Assembly (NCBI GenBank): GCA_946480935.1
Contig: CAMLLT010000002.1
Location: forward strand, 1-48,269
Direction of reading: 5' to 3'
Length of the DNA: 48,269 bases
Source of the DNA: an uncultured Bartonella sp.
GTDB taxonomy: Bacteria; Pseudomonadota; Alphaproteobacteria; Rhizobiales; Rhizobiaceae
Under the pieces are notes generated by a model. It was not told the origin of the DNA. It saw only the letters and a list, made by a program, of their open reading frames with translations, and did not search any database. The position numbers and the translations under genes were made by a program. This document shows, in pieces, positions 16,371 through 26,964 of this stretch. Numbering within the stretch: position 1 is the first letter of the stretch; each line of letters starts with the position of its first letter.

Positions 16371-16395
16371 GCTGTGGCTAGCTCATAGCCACAGC
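16371..16395 (-). terminator. Rho-independent terminator candidate
   Basis: Perfect 10-bp stem GCTGTGGCTA/TAGCCACAGC, 5-nt loop; on - strand followed by TTTTATAT. Confidence 0.7.
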
Positions 16396-16404
16396 AAATG
16401 AATA

Positions 16405-16842
16405 TTAATTAATATAAGCCGGATATGTCATCGTGTAGCTTACGATTGTAACGTCGATACCCATAATGATCGAGGTACTTGACACTTTAACATCGCCATT
16501 GCCTTCGGTGTTTGTCACAGTGCCTTGGCAAACTGCCTTGCCTGTTCCGTCAAGCATACGAAAGAATGATGCGGTTCCCGTTGCAGAAGCCTGAACCGGT
16601 GGAACATTGTTCAAAGCAATATAGCCGCCGTTATTGGCAAATACTGCATCTGAAAATACGGGATTTGCGAGATTGAAAGTGGCAAGTTGGCCTTCGCTAA
16701 CAGCTACATCCGGATTATCAGGGATTGCGCCTGAATAGATGATAAGTTTAGCGGGGTTATCAGTTGTAACGCCTTCTTGAACAGCAGCCGAAAGAGCAGC
16801 TGCAATTTTAACAGCACAAGTTTTAGATACTTCAAAAGCCAT
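16405..16842 (-). CDS. Tail-associated hypothetical protein (145 aa)
   Basis: ORF MAFEVSKTCAVKIAAALSAAVQEG...; internal to tail region. Confidence 0.7.
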   Translation of the reverse strand: MAFEVSKTCAVKIAAALSAAVQEGVTTDNPAKLIIYSGAIPDNPDVAVSEGQLATFNLANPVFSDAVFANNGGYIALNNVPPVQASATGTASFFRMLDGTGKAVCQGTVTNTEGNGDVKVSSTSIIMGIDVTIVSYTMTYPAYIN

Positions 16843-16866
16843 GGTAAGAGTCTCCGGTTCGTCGTG

Positions 16867-19800
16867 TTAATCACGATAGAAAATGTTAATAGATAAAGCC
16901 TCAACTATGTATTCAGGCTTCAACCAATCCTTTCCGACACCGAAACCACTACCGCCACTGCCCATGCCAGAGCCGTCTCCATCACCATCGACTTTGAACT
17001 TGCCCTTGTCAACCTCTTTAATAATTCCACCCTTCTTTAATTTAACGCGATCTTTGATTTTCTTCTTTTTCTTATCCTCATCTTCATCATCGTCAATCAG
17101 AATAGCCTCATCCGGTGTAACGACGACAATGCGATCGCAATCAAGGAATTTAACATCGAGAATTGGTGCGTCAACATCCCAATTATCAATTTCCAGATGC
17201 ATGTCTGTAAGGGTGTGTTCCTTACGATCGAGTTTAAAGAATGTGAATGGTTGCTCCTGATCGTTATCACGGCCATGCGCGACAACGACGACATCACAGA
17301 CAGAGAAATCAATCGGACCAAACTTGACCGGCTTCCTATCACATGTAAAAGCGTTATTAAGGTCTGAATAGCCATGCGCATCTGGCGGTGTAGCTTTATC
17401 ACCTGCGATAAGATATAGCACAATGTCTGATTCTGCCCCGCCAGATCGCAAATAGGTACTTGCCATATAGATCTCGCCAGAATCAAAAGCCGCGTGTGAC
17501 CGAACCATATTTTTGTTCCAGTCATAATAGATGCGATAGAAATTCTTCCCATCTGTGCGAACAATGCGACGGCCATAGGGCGACAACGGTTCATCGGATG
17601 AAGTGCCGTTACTTATATCTGGAACACCAGCTTCCAATGTGCCTGTAGCAGGTAAAGCTAGGTAGGTAAAAAGTAAGGGGGATTTACCAAATACAAAGTT
17701 GCTAAGCTTTGTATGCAACGGATGCGTTTCAAAGTCTTTTTCAGTGATTGAATCCCATCCAGCATTATAGCCGTCAACGAATGTTAGCGACTTCTTGCTG
17801 ATATTTACATAGTTGCCACCCGCTTTTCTGCGGGCAAGGTTCATTCCATCTGGGTTCTGATAAATAACAAATTTGCCAGAGGGTGAATAAGACACATTGA
17901 AAACGTGATCTGCACTATAATATTCTTCTGCTGGAAACCTTTTTATCTCATATAGAGAATTATCTTTATACATGAGGTGGCGGCCAGTCTGTTCAGCCTG
18001 ATTGGTGAAATTGACTGTGTTATCTATCGAGACTGAATCAAGAACTTCGCTTTCTTTTGCGCTAAATGGTAAATATGGCGAAAAGCACGGATAGAGAGTT
18101 TTACTTTTTTGATAAATGATAAACGTTCCCCATACAGTGCTACGCAACCACCTATCATCATAATAGCCAGTATAAACGCTAGCATATACAGACGCACTTT
18201 CAGAGCTTTGGATTTGACTAACACGATAACGGGTGCGCAGTATATGATAGTTTATAGATGTGGTTTCGCGTTTATTAATTTTTAACACTAGTGTATAAAC
18301 ATGCCAATAATCTGAATTTATATTTTCAAAATTAGCATAAACTTCTAAAACAAAATCTCCATGAAAGCTTACTTCATTAGCAGTATTGAATCCTATACGA
18401 ATAAAATTCAGTTTGTTATTTTTAAGCTCATAAACACAGTACTCGCTAGAACCGCTCCATTGTATTAAAAAACAATCTGATTTAGATAAATATCTAAGAT
18501 TTCTGATACGTTTAGTATAATATGAGGCAGCCATCCAATCAATCGCTATCGCTTCATGTTTGGTTTTTGCGCATTTGAAAATTCGGCTATTGTCGTCGGG
18601 TCCACCGCGATAAATCAAAGCCACAATAACACCATAGCCTTTAACAGACTCAAGTGACACTTGACAATTTGAATATACTGTTGAGTCACTATTTTTATAT
18701 TGAGTGTCTATAAAATGTGATGCTGAATACGCAAAGTTACCATCTTTATCTCTATCAAAAAAATCAATTCGTATGACATTAAAACTAGATTTATTTAAAA
18801 GCGGTTCATACGTTATGATTGAATCTGAATTTTCGTCATAGACAAAATGAGTTAAACTTTTTGCTTGATATGGACTTACATCCGGACGGTCTTTATTTAC
18901 ATCCTTGGGTACGCTTGTATTAAATAGGCATTTGTATGAATGATCTTTTAACTCGAATAGATAACTTGCTCCTTCGTTATTTTTGCTAAAAGCAAACCAC
19001 GAACAATTACGAATCTCAAACCAATGCCTGTGATTTAAATTATCATTGTTATTTTTGTTATCAATGGGTTCTGTTGGAAAATACCCATCTGGGTGGTCTG
19101 GGCAAGTTAAGCATCCAACTTCTAACGGCATATCGCTTCCATCGTTCGATTTTTTTTCGTAAGTCTGCCACCAACATTGCAATACAGATTGAGAGTCTTT
19201 AGAAGTTTTTGTAACTCCATACAAATAGTTATCATGTGCTATAACCGCGTTACGAGATATAGGGTCTGTGCCCCCCACTGGATATACCCTATAACCCTTA
19301 TCAGCCCACAAAGATAAAAAGCCTGAACCAAGCGAACATTGCTCATATGTGTCTTTGGTATATAATCCATAAGGCCCTGTCGCATAATTACTGTTCTGGA
19401 TTATAAACCCGACATCTTTCTTTGCGGAAGTTGAATAGGTAACTGTTGAAGGTGGAATTGTTAAAACACCCTCACGATCTAAAATATAATATGCAGGCTC
19501 ACATAAAATTGTAGACGATCTGTAATAAACGCCAACGAGAATGTTAGGAACCCCACGAGTGTTTGAGCCTTTAAGTGTTTGAATTACAAAATCAAAATTC
19601 GGCTTAAGTGCAAATATCAATGTCTCATTGGCGGATGTGCTATTTTTATAATAAACATTCTTATCATGTGATAGCACGAGAGTGCAGATGTCAGCACCAA
19701 ATATTCCGTACTCGACAGCGTGCAATAACGCTTTTACGGGTTTACCAATGACTTCTTGTTCAGCAGACATATCAACGAACAAATATGAATCTGCAAACGC

Positions 19801-20346
19801 TACGTAAAAGCCTTTTCTATCAGGCAGCAAACGAACGACGGTTGAACCTGTGTCAATTGATTTGACTTTAATAAATGACTGATTCCCGTCTAATTTATAT
19901 AGATCGACTATGCTAGGTGTGTTAGAGTTACACAATGCCAAATAGTTTGCATCTTTTACAGCCAGCTCGCGGCCATATGTGAAATACGAACCATCCTCTG
20001 GAAGAGGGAACTTCTTAAACACTTCATAGCTACGGCTACCTCCCGAAAACATAATCGGTGGTTGACCAATGAAACCACCCATAAGTAAATAGTGCTCATC
20101 ATAAAAAAACAGACGAAAGCCCTTATTCGGGATAAACACACCCGCGCTCCCGAACACTTGTGTACGATCAATGCGGAAATCCGAACCACAAACAAATTGG
20201 TCTTCGTTTTGAGAGAATTTAGCTACATAGGCTGGCGAATCTAATGGCGGGTCAATTTTAAAATCATGACCGCCAGCTGCGTCTTCCCAATGAATAGATA
20301 TGTAAGGTGAATAGTCTAATGGTTTAACAACCAGATCACGAGTCAT
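16867..20346 (-). CDS. Very large tail/fibre protein with propeller-like repeats (1159 aa)
   Basis: Uninterrupted ORF after tail genes; SPSGKFVIYQNPDG-type blades; Lys/Asp then Gly-rich linker near C-terminus. Confidence 0.8.
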   Translation of the reverse strand: MTRDLVVKPLDYSPYISIHWEDAAGGHDFKIDPPLDSPAYVAKFSQNEDQFVCGSDFRIDRTQVFGSAGVFIPNKGFRLFFYDEHYLLMGGFIGQPPIMFSGGSRSYEVFKKFPLPEDGSYFTYGRELAVKDANYLALCNSNTPSIVDLYKLDGNQSFIKVKSIDTGSTVVRLLPDRKGFYVAFADSYLFVDMSAEQEVIGKPVKALLHAVEYGIFGADICTLVLSHDKNVYYKNSTSANETLIFALKPNFDFVIQTLKGSNTRGVPNILVGVYYRSSTILCEPAYYILDREGVLTIPPSTVTYSTSAKKDVGFIIQNSNYATGPYGLYTKDTYEQCSLGSGFLSLWADKGYRVYPVGGTDPISRNAVIAHDNYLYGVTKTSKDSQSVLQCWWQTYEKKSNDGSDMPLEVGCLTCPDHPDGYFPTEPIDNKNNNDNLNHRHWFEIRNCSWFAFSKNNEGASYLFELKDHSYKCLFNTSVPKDVNKDRPDVSPYQAKSLTHFVYDENSDSIITYEPLLNKSSFNVIRIDFFDRDKDGNFAYSASHFIDTQYKNSDSTVYSNCQVSLESVKGYGVIVALIYRGGPDDNSRIFKCAKTKHEAIAIDWMAASYYTKRIRNLRYLSKSDCFLIQWSGSSEYCVYELKNNKLNFIRIGFNTANEVSFHGDFVLEVYANFENINSDYWHVYTLVLKINKRETTSINYHILRTRYRVSQIQSSESASVYASVYTGYYDDRWLRSTVWGTFIIYQKSKTLYPCFSPYLPFSAKESEVLDSVSIDNTVNFTNQAEQTGRHLMYKDNSLYEIKRFPAEEYYSADHVFNVSYSPSGKFVIYQNPDGMNLARRKAGGNYVNISKKSLTFVDGYNAGWDSITEKDFETHPLHTKLSNFVFGKSPLLFTYLALPATGTLEAGVPDISNGTSSDEPLSPYGRRIVRTDGKNFYRIYYDWNKNMVRSHAAFDSGEIYMASTYLRSGGAESDIVLYLIAGDKATPPDAHGYSDLNNAFTCDRKPVKFGPIDFSVCDVVVVAHGRDNDQEQPFTFFKLDRKEHTLTDMHLEIDNWDVDAPILDVKFLDCDRIVVVTPDEAILIDDDEDEDKKKKKIKDRVKLKKGGIIKEVDKGKFKVDGDGDGSGMGSGGSGFGVGKDWLKPEYIVEALSINIFYRD

Positions 20347-21166
20347 TCAATCTTTGCCCTATAAATGAAAATGCAATGCTAGTTTGCGAACCACCAATAC
20401 AACGAAACTTCATAACGTCACCAGCTTTAAATTCCACATCATGTGAGAAATAAACAGACGACTGATCGAACTCTTCGCCAGAAATAAATGAACAGACTCC
20501 AACGGTGCCTTCATTATTCTTTTGAATTGCAATATACGCGTCTTGCGGTGTGATCGGGGTTGTGTTTGACATATACGCAGTGCCAGCAAAAAACTTACAA
20601 TGCGTATCAAATACGATCTGCGCAAATATGTCGTTGTTGGCTGCCCATCCGCAGAATATCGAGATCTCTACACGAGGCGAACATGGCCGGACTTCACCGA
20701 TCGCATCCCATCCTTTTCTATCACGATAGAAATACATAAGATCGTCATATTCAGAAAACGTGAAACGGGCATGTAGTGGTGGAACCAGCATATAATCTTG
20801 GTGCCATTTTTTCGATTTCTGCGGCCGCTCGCACCATGTATCTTTAATCGGGTAACATCGAGAATTGTAAAACGTGTCTTCTCGTTCAGTGATGCCGCGA
20901 TCAATATAAGAAACTATATCAGGGTCGATTGGAACATTTGCTCGTGGGTCACGTGTTTGATCTACCTTTCCGACAAGCCATTCTTCGCATAGCAACGCAT
21001 AGTTGTTCAGGTCGACATCCCACAGCTGTTCACCAGAACCCCACAAAGCATATAGGCCATCTCGTAAGTTAATGCTATGATCTACACGAGGTTCACCTCT
21101 ATGGGGGCGTAAACTCCAATGGCCGACATCATTATCACAATTCCCATGCTCATCATACTTAACCAT
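20336..21166 (-). CDS. Tail-associated hypothetical protein (276 aa)
   Basis: ORF overlapping both flanking tail genes by about 8-11 nt. Confidence 0.7.
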   Translation of the reverse strand: MVKYDEHGNCDNDVGHWSLRPHRGEPRVDHSINLRDGLYALWGSGEQLWDVDLNNYALLCEEWLVGKVDQTRDPRANVPIDPDIVSYIDRGITEREDTFYNSRCYPIKDTWCERPQKSKKWHQDYMLVPPLHARFTFSEYDDLMYFYRDRKGWDAIGEVRPCSPRVEISIFCGWAANNDIFAQIVFDTHCKFFAGTAYMSNTTPITPQDAYIAIQKNNEGTVGVCSFISGEEFDQSSVYFSHDVEFKAGDVMKFRCIGGSQTSIAFSFIGQRLNDS

Positions 21167-21899
21167 CGTGTAGTCCCCGTACGGCTCCTACAAGCGAGAT
21201 CGACACGTCTGCACAGCCATTCCATGATCTGCATACAACATTAAGTCGGTCGGGTTCAGAATACTTGCTTTGGCTTGCAGTCGATAGCACTGTACCACTT
21301 GCTGTAAATGTCAAATATCCGGTTGTGCCATTTAATGAACCTGAACCGACAACAGCACTTTTCGGTGCTAAACCATCTGGCGTATTTTTTTGGCCGTTCA
21401 AACCATAATGCACAATATCGAATGATGCGGTGCCAGATGTGTTAGCCACGATCGGGCATTTGGTTCCGCTTGTATAGTGAAATTCAAGTGAGGGTGCTAA
21501 AGTGTAAACCACCCCGCCAACATAAGCTGATTTAATGAATACGTTTAATTCTCTTGGAACGGGCGGATTATCTGCTGATAAAAGATAAAGCACTTTCCAG
21601 CCACCACGATTGATATACATGGCATCTTCATCGCCAACATAGATCTGTTGACCATAAACTGGTGTCATCCGATACCATGTACCACCAAGCATATAAAAGA
21701 TTGAGCCGTCATCTGGGTTGATATAACCTGTACTTGTCGGGGCTGTTTCCGGAATAGGTGTTGACTTGCTTTTGACATACCCATTAATCAGGAAAGCCGA
21801 TTTAATCAGGTTGTGGTTCATATCATCACCCCAACCATGGCTACCAACTTGAAACGTACTTAACGTAACCGGACCAATATCAACAAAGCTAACACTCAT
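21159..21899 (-). CDS. Tail protein with DUF2793-like segment
   Basis: GYINPDDGSIFYMLGGTWYRMTPVYGQQIYVGDEDAMYINRGGWKVL resembles the Gxx(Y/F)ixgg...W...GxxxyVxDExxxxxxxGGW pattern. Confidence 0.6.
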   Translation of the reverse strand: MSVSFVDIGPVTLSTFQVGSHGWGDDMNHNLIKSAFLINGYVKSKSTPIPETAPTSTGYINPDDGSIFYMLGGTWYRMTPVYGQQIYVGDEDAMYINRGGWKVLYLLSADNPPVPRELNVFIKSAYVGGVVYTLAPSLEFHYTSGTKCPIVANTSGTASFDIVHYGLNGQKNTPDGLAPKSAVVGSGSLNGTTGYLTFTASGTVLSTASQSKYSEPDRLNVVCRSWNGCADVSISLVGAVRGLHDG

Positions 21900-24265
21900 T
21901 CAAATATATCCTCATCGGGCCATCCGCCATAAAAGAACCCCCAATCACTGCCAAAGCCTTTTCTATACAAATACGCGGTAGGCTCAATCCCTTGTAGAGA
22001 ATCCAAACTGTGGTCTTCTCCAAACTTACGTTCGGCTATAAACTTTAAATGATAAGTTTCTATTCTGCCAGTTTTAAATACGTCAACGGTATATTGCTCC
22101 GCTGTTAAATTGCGAATGCGCTTTTCATTAGACGTATTATAATCGGTGCAAATCGAGGTTGTCTGATTGGGTTCAGGATTGACTGTTGTGTCATTCCATT
22201 TGGTATATATTGTGTCTTCCGTCGTTCTGTTACGAGTTGACCACGAAAAAAGGATTGACCAGTTGCGAGGGTTGTAATTATTCCGCTGGTCATAATCTTC
22301 AAACAGCCTGTTATCAATCCGAACGTTTGCAGGTCTGAATGGCATATATGGTCGTGCTGGCCTATTCGTCGTTATCAACGGAACCTTGTCAATATCCGAA
22401 ACGCCTACGAAAGTACGCAGCTGAATTTTGTATTCAGAGTTGGTATCCGCAAACTCTGGCGTTCCATCCACGGAGTCAAAATCTTGTGTTATAAAGTGTA
22501 AAATAGTACCAGCAGGCCATATATGTGGTACTGTGTCATGAATACCACGCAGCACTCGATAGCCGTTATTATCAAGCTCTTCTGTGACCAGAACCATTTC
22601 GGCCAGAAATTCGCGACGGCCTTTACCCTTACCCTCATTCAACTGCAATCCGATATAAATGAGATCGCCCACTTGTGGCCGGAACGTACCGAATGTGTTA
22701 AGCGGGTTCACATAGAGATCGCTTTCAACCTCTAACGATAATGTGTTCATTAACGTACTTTTGGTTGTGAGATTCATATCAGACGAGGTTACCCAACTCT
22801 CCGAACCATCTGGCATAACATCGGATTCAGAAAGCAGGAATGAAACAACATTCGGGTTCGTCGTTGATACCATCGCAGCGTCAATAATCTGCGGGTAAGC
22901 TTCATCGGTCATACCTGTGCTATCAGTTACATTCGTTATGATTAACGGATATGACAACGCGATAAACATGTTATCCGATTTAGCTAAATCAGGGTTACTG
23001 GTTTGATTTTCATCCCCGCCACCTTGTGACGGCGGTTTGGGTGGTGGCGGGGTAGTCGGGTAGACATATTCAGCATATGGAATACCGAACACATCTTCCA
23101 ACAAAGAAAGCGTTATTTTTGAATCCTCAAACTTTCCTTCGTTAATATCCATGATGCGCATAGGAAGTTTTTCAATCTGATATTTCGGCCATGAAAAGCT
23201 GATAACATCACCGATTGTCAAGTCCCAACTTCTGCGATTTACTTCGATTTCAGCAGATGCAAGAGGTGACGAGGCCAGAACAATGTCACGGGCTGCAACT
23301 CTATTTGCCAGATCTTGAGAACGAATACCATAATAATTATGATTTTCGCTTACAACCTGCCCTTGCATCGCGATATTGGCTGGGTCAGAATTTGTAACAG
23401 TTTCAGATTCTTCATTTTCAGGGTTAGTCCACGTGACAACGACTTCATTGACAGTTTCACCCCAAAGTTTACGTTGAAACGTCTTTAAAACAGCGTTATC
23501 AGGGCCAAGCTCGATCAAGCCTTGTGGGTCATAGTCGTTGCGCAACAAACGCAATGACACCTTACCAAGCCGAGGATTAAAAAATAAAACTGCGTTAATA
23601 TGGTCAAGGACTTCTTGAACAAAACTTTCGATTGCGGACTGCTTTACCCAATGAAATGATAAACCAAAGTTTTCAGCATTAAGTGTTTCGGCAGCTTGCA
23701 CGAATGATGGAACGTCGATCTGTGACACAGAAGCATCCATTCCCCAAAGATCATCTGTCAAAGCATCGAAAATAATATGGGCTGGGTTAGCGTCAACATA
23801 GCCTTTAGGGTTTTTGATTGAGCTATAAGACGACGGTAGCCTTACCGGTATTCTTCGCCATCTCGCCGACACTTGCGGCACATCTGGCATGTTAGCTCCA
23901 ACCATAAAACCAGATGAACGATCATTACCTAGAAAGATCAGACTGGCTATACCACGATATGCAGGCATGTTAGCAGGTGTTCGCCCGAAACGTGCTGCAT
24001 ATTCAGCTGGTGCAACTTGGTCCCATGCGCCATTCATATTGAACATGAGGCCATTAATGCCGCCTTCACGCTCATCACCCCCGAATAGATCTTTCTTCTT
24101 GAGCTTGGTAGTGCTATTTCCCCATAGCTCGCCTTTCCAAGCTTGACGATCTTTGAAGATGACCTCTGTTAAACAGTCAACCGGACCAGCACAGAACCCT
24201 AAATGAAAAGAGATCTGATACTCATACCACAGTCGCTTATGCTTTTTCTTGCTGCTGCCGCCCAT
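21896..24265 (-). CDS. Phage tail protein (tail-tip/baseplate hub)
   Basis: MGGSSKKKHKRLWYEYQISFHLGFCAGPVDCLTEVIFKDRQAWKG start resembles a widespread alphaproteobacterial-phage tail protein; 789 aa after the DUF2163-like gene. Confidence 0.8.
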   Translation of the reverse strand: MGGSSKKKHKRLWYEYQISFHLGFCAGPVDCLTEVIFKDRQAWKGELWGNSTTKLKKKDLFGGDEREGGINGLMFNMNGAWDQVAPAEYAARFGRTPANMPAYRGIASLIFLGNDRSSGFMVGANMPDVPQVSARWRRIPVRLPSSYSSIKNPKGYVDANPAHIIFDALTDDLWGMDASVSQIDVPSFVQAAETLNAENFGLSFHWVKQSAIESFVQEVLDHINAVLFFNPRLGKVSLRLLRNDYDPQGLIELGPDNAVLKTFQRKLWGETVNEVVVTWTNPENEESETVTNSDPANIAMQGQVVSENHNYYGIRSQDLANRVAARDIVLASSPLASAEIEVNRRSWDLTIGDVISFSWPKYQIEKLPMRIMDINEGKFEDSKITLSLLEDVFGIPYAEYVYPTTPPPPKPPSQGGGDENQTSNPDLAKSDNMFIALSYPLIITNVTDSTGMTDEAYPQIIDAAMVSTTNPNVVSFLLSESDVMPDGSESWVTSSDMNLTTKSTLMNTLSLEVESDLYVNPLNTFGTFRPQVGDLIYIGLQLNEGKGKGRREFLAEMVLVTEELDNNGYRVLRGIHDTVPHIWPAGTILHFITQDFDSVDGTPEFADTNSEYKIQLRTFVGVSDIDKVPLITTNRPARPYMPFRPANVRIDNRLFEDYDQRNNYNPRNWSILFSWSTRNRTTEDTIYTKWNDTTVNPEPNQTTSICTDYNTSNEKRIRNLTAEQYTVDVFKTGRIETYHLKFIAERKFGEDHSLDSLQGIEPTAYLYRKGFGSDWGFFYGGWPDEDIFE

Positions 24266-24476
24266 TCATATGGCCTTTCTTGACTGCAATAATATGCTGA
24301 ACGGGGCGTTCATCCAACTTCTCGGCCTCACTCAACGGAAACCCTTCCCAACACATCTTATGCCACGGGTAATCATGTTCCTTGCACCATTGTTTAACGC
24401 CTGCCACACAATGACCGGCTCGTTTACAGTCGTAAAGAGAAATAACATCATCACTATTTGGAATAAGTTTGGTCAT
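24237..24476 (-). CDS. Small Cys-containing hypothetical protein
   Basis: 79-aa ORF overlapping both neighbours. Confidence 0.6.
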   Translation of the reverse strand: MTKLIPNSDDVISLYDCKRAGHCVAGVKQWCKEHDYPWHKMCWEGFPLSEAEKLDERPVQHIIAVKKGHMNGRQQQEKA

Positions 24477-24703
24477 TTCTTTTTCGTCTTCTCCGTATGC
24501 TTAATGTATCGCTTATCCCCAAACCATAGGAAGTTAGGACTTTTAATCAAAATCTCTCCGAACACAACACCAATCGGCTTACCTGCTTCGGCAGTCGGGG
24601 ATTCCATTTCGGTCATTTCAGCAGGTTTGGCTGCTTTCGGGCGGGGTGCTAAAACATACCCGATAAACAACAAAGCAATGCCTACAATAAGTGCGCCAAT
24701 CAT
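24473..24703 (-). CDS. Small tail-module protein with N-terminal TM
   Basis: MIGALIVGIALLFIGYVLAPRPKAAKPAEM...GKPIGVVFGEILIKSPNFLWFGD; resembles the small protein usually preceding this tail gene. Confidence 0.7.
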   Translation of the reverse strand: MIGALIVGIALLFIGYVLAPRPKAAKPAEMTEMESPTAEAGKPIGVVFGEILIKSPNFLWFGDKRYIKHTEKTKKK

Positions 24704-24709
24704 CCGTTA

Positions 24710-25603
24710 TCACCAATAATCATGATATTTGCATGGATTTTTCAACGGTATCCATGGTTGCCCGCCATAATTCTGAACATTATGATGCAGATTCTCGCAG
24801 TCATCTAGCTGGTGATTACAACCGAGATAGATGTTGCAAATTGTTCCAGCTTTTAAATACCGCAAGCTACCACGAATGGCTAACTGTTTTTCATTTACAG
24901 TGCCTAGTGTTCGAGACTCCAAACCATTCTCGCCTTGCCAAGTGATAATACCGTTTGTAAACTTCGTGAAATCAACATCTTCGTTCCATCCACCTTTAAC
25001 CGTCATTGTTCGGCCGTTGATAACTTCAAGCACTTCTGCACGGAAAACCCGCTTATTTGCACGGCAATATTGGCTATATAAAATCAATGGGCAAGGATAC
25101 TGAAAATTGCGTCTAAGGCCGGGTCGCGCAAAGGATGCAAGCAATGAATCACACGTTAAATCAGTGACATCTTCATGCTTTGTAACCGACAAAATTCTGC
25201 CCTGCCAGATCGTTCTAAATTGCATATACGGGTCGGTTAAATGGCCTGCATAAATCGTGCACGTGCACACAGTCGCAGGCGGATAATCGCCATACATTTG
25301 AGCCAGATCTGTGTCGACTGGAACGTGAATAATTAATGACGTACGTTCAGCTTTTGACGATTGTTGAATGGCCTCACGATTGATCGGTGTCGGAAGCCAA
25401 ATCGGGTCATTGTCACTTGCAACATAAGGAGTCGTTTCAGAGCTTGGCTTGGTTGGGTCACGTTGCAAAGCTGCAATGCCGTTACAATAATAATAGACAC
25501 TGTCTTCCTTATCACCGAACGTAAACTTATAAAGCTCGATCGGTGAGCCTTGATAGTCACTGTTTTCTAGCTGGGCAAAATTCTTGCTGTCATCGTTAGC
25601 CAT
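24710..25603 (-). CDS. DUF2163 / phage BR0599-family tail protein
   Basis: RRNFQYPCPLILYSQYCRANK...CNIYLGCNHQLDDCENLHHNVQNYGGQPWIPLKNP Cys-containing C-terminal signature. Confidence 0.85.
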   Translation of the reverse strand: MANDDSKNFAQLENSDYQGSPIELYKFTFGDKEDSVYYYCNGIAALQRDPTKPSSETTPYVASDNDPIWLPTPINREAIQQSSKAERTSLIIHVPVDTDLAQMYGDYPPATVCTCTIYAGHLTDPYMQFRTIWQGRILSVTKHEDVTDLTCDSLLASFARPGLRRNFQYPCPLILYSQYCRANKRVFRAEVLEVINGRTMTVKGGWNEDVDFTKFTNGIITWQGENGLESRTLGTVNEKQLAIRGSLRYLKAGTICNIYLGCNHQLDDCENLHHNVQNYGGQPWIPLKNPCKYHDYW

Positions 25604-26964
25604 TATAGATCTCTATTTTCCAGCACAATATAAGATATGTTAAAACGTGCCTTGGTATCCGTCAACCATTCCACTTCGAACTCGTCACTGCCCATTCTGG
25701 CAACCAGAACCCATGAAATTTTCAAGATTGTTTGAGGCGTTAAAAGCTCATCCGGAAGACTGCCGTCAATCTGTAAAACAGATGAGCTTGTTTCCGGCAA
25801 TGTGTCAACAAAATCAACTTTGTAATGAAATTGTCGGCCATCTGCCATTTGTAGCAGAATGCGCTTGTAGATCTTCGAGTTTTTATAAGCAACACCGAAT
25901 GAAAGCCCATCCATTACAATTGACTTGCCATTGCCAAGAACATAATTAAACGGAACATCGGCTTCATATGTTGGAACGAGAAACTCACGTTGCCGCCCTT
26001 TCAGACGAACAAAAAACTCGATAAACTGCTGAATTTTATCCACACCTTCAAGCAGATATGAATTTGTTACAGTACGAGAAGGGAACGCGTATTTACGGAA
26101 CGTGGTGATCTTGCCATAGTCATAATCAACGACGTCTGCTTCATCTGTATAGGTGAACCGCTTACTCTCCGCCCAATTATGGGGGACTTCTAACACTTCA
26201 CGGCCTGCAACAACATTAAACTTCGGTTGCGTTTCAAAGTTGTCATTGATTGTGAAACCTGTGCGGGTTTTCCGTTGATACATGTCTGTAGGATTGATTG
26301 CAAAATCTATCTCCATCGTATAGACATCGGATGTTACACGATCAGCTTCTGGCGTATTCTGAAATCTACCGAAAACAGCTGGATAAACCCTTGAATTTAT
26401 TGGGAAATCTGAACCATCGAGTTTTGTCGCTGGGTATTTATCACCGTCTGGATTATTCGGGTCAATTGGTTTACCAGCTAAAGGATGTGGAATGCGTTCC
26501 TCTTTAAAGGTAATGGAATTGGCTGTAAATGACTCAACCGTACGAGTCTCCCATTGATCGCGTTTACCGATCACAACTCGCATATTTGTCTTTAGCCACG
26601 TCGGATAGCCAACCTTTGTAACTGTTGTAAGGCTAGCGTCAAACCCGCTTGTTCGGTGTTCTGGTGTAGTCGGTTCTTTTAAAACAAGCACCCTCCGCAA
26701 ATCCGGTATAATCGTCGGCTGGGTCAAACCGTTAGCCATATAATAGTCCATATACAGCTTAGCATCCTCTGTAAAATGACACGTGTAACGAATATATCGA
26801 CGAGGTTCGGCACGAACTGCACGGCGTTGTTCACGGCCAAGATCGGATGTGATAATATCGGTTTTGAAAGCAAACTTCTCAAAAACGGATTCTGCCCAAT
26901 TGGCGTTACCGGTTATAAGCCACTCTGTTTGACCTTCTTTTAGCTTCCCGAACGCTACAATCAT
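25603..26964 (-). CDS. Tail protein (453 aa)
   Basis: ORF between tape measure and DUF2163-like gene. Confidence 0.7.
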   Translation of the reverse strand: MIVAFGKLKEGQTEWLITGNANWAESVFEKFAFKTDIITSDLGREQRRAVRAEPRRYIRYTCHFTEDAKLYMDYYMANGLTQPTIIPDLRRVLVLKEPTTPEHRTSGFDASLTTVTKVGYPTWLKTNMRVVIGKRDQWETRTVESFTANSITFKEERIPHPLAGKPIDPNNPDGDKYPATKLDGSDFPINSRVYPAVFGRFQNTPEADRVTSDVYTMEIDFAINPTDMYQRKTRTGFTINDNFETQPKFNVVAGREVLEVPHNWAESKRFTYTDEADVVDYDYGKITTFRKYAFPSRTVTNSYLLEGVDKIQQFIEFFVRLKGRQREFLVPTYEADVPFNYVLGNGKSIVMDGLSFGVAYKNSKIYKRILLQMADGRQFHYKVDFVDTLPETSSSVLQIDGSLPDELLTPQTILKISWVLVARMGSDEFEVEWLTDTKARFNISYIVLENRDL

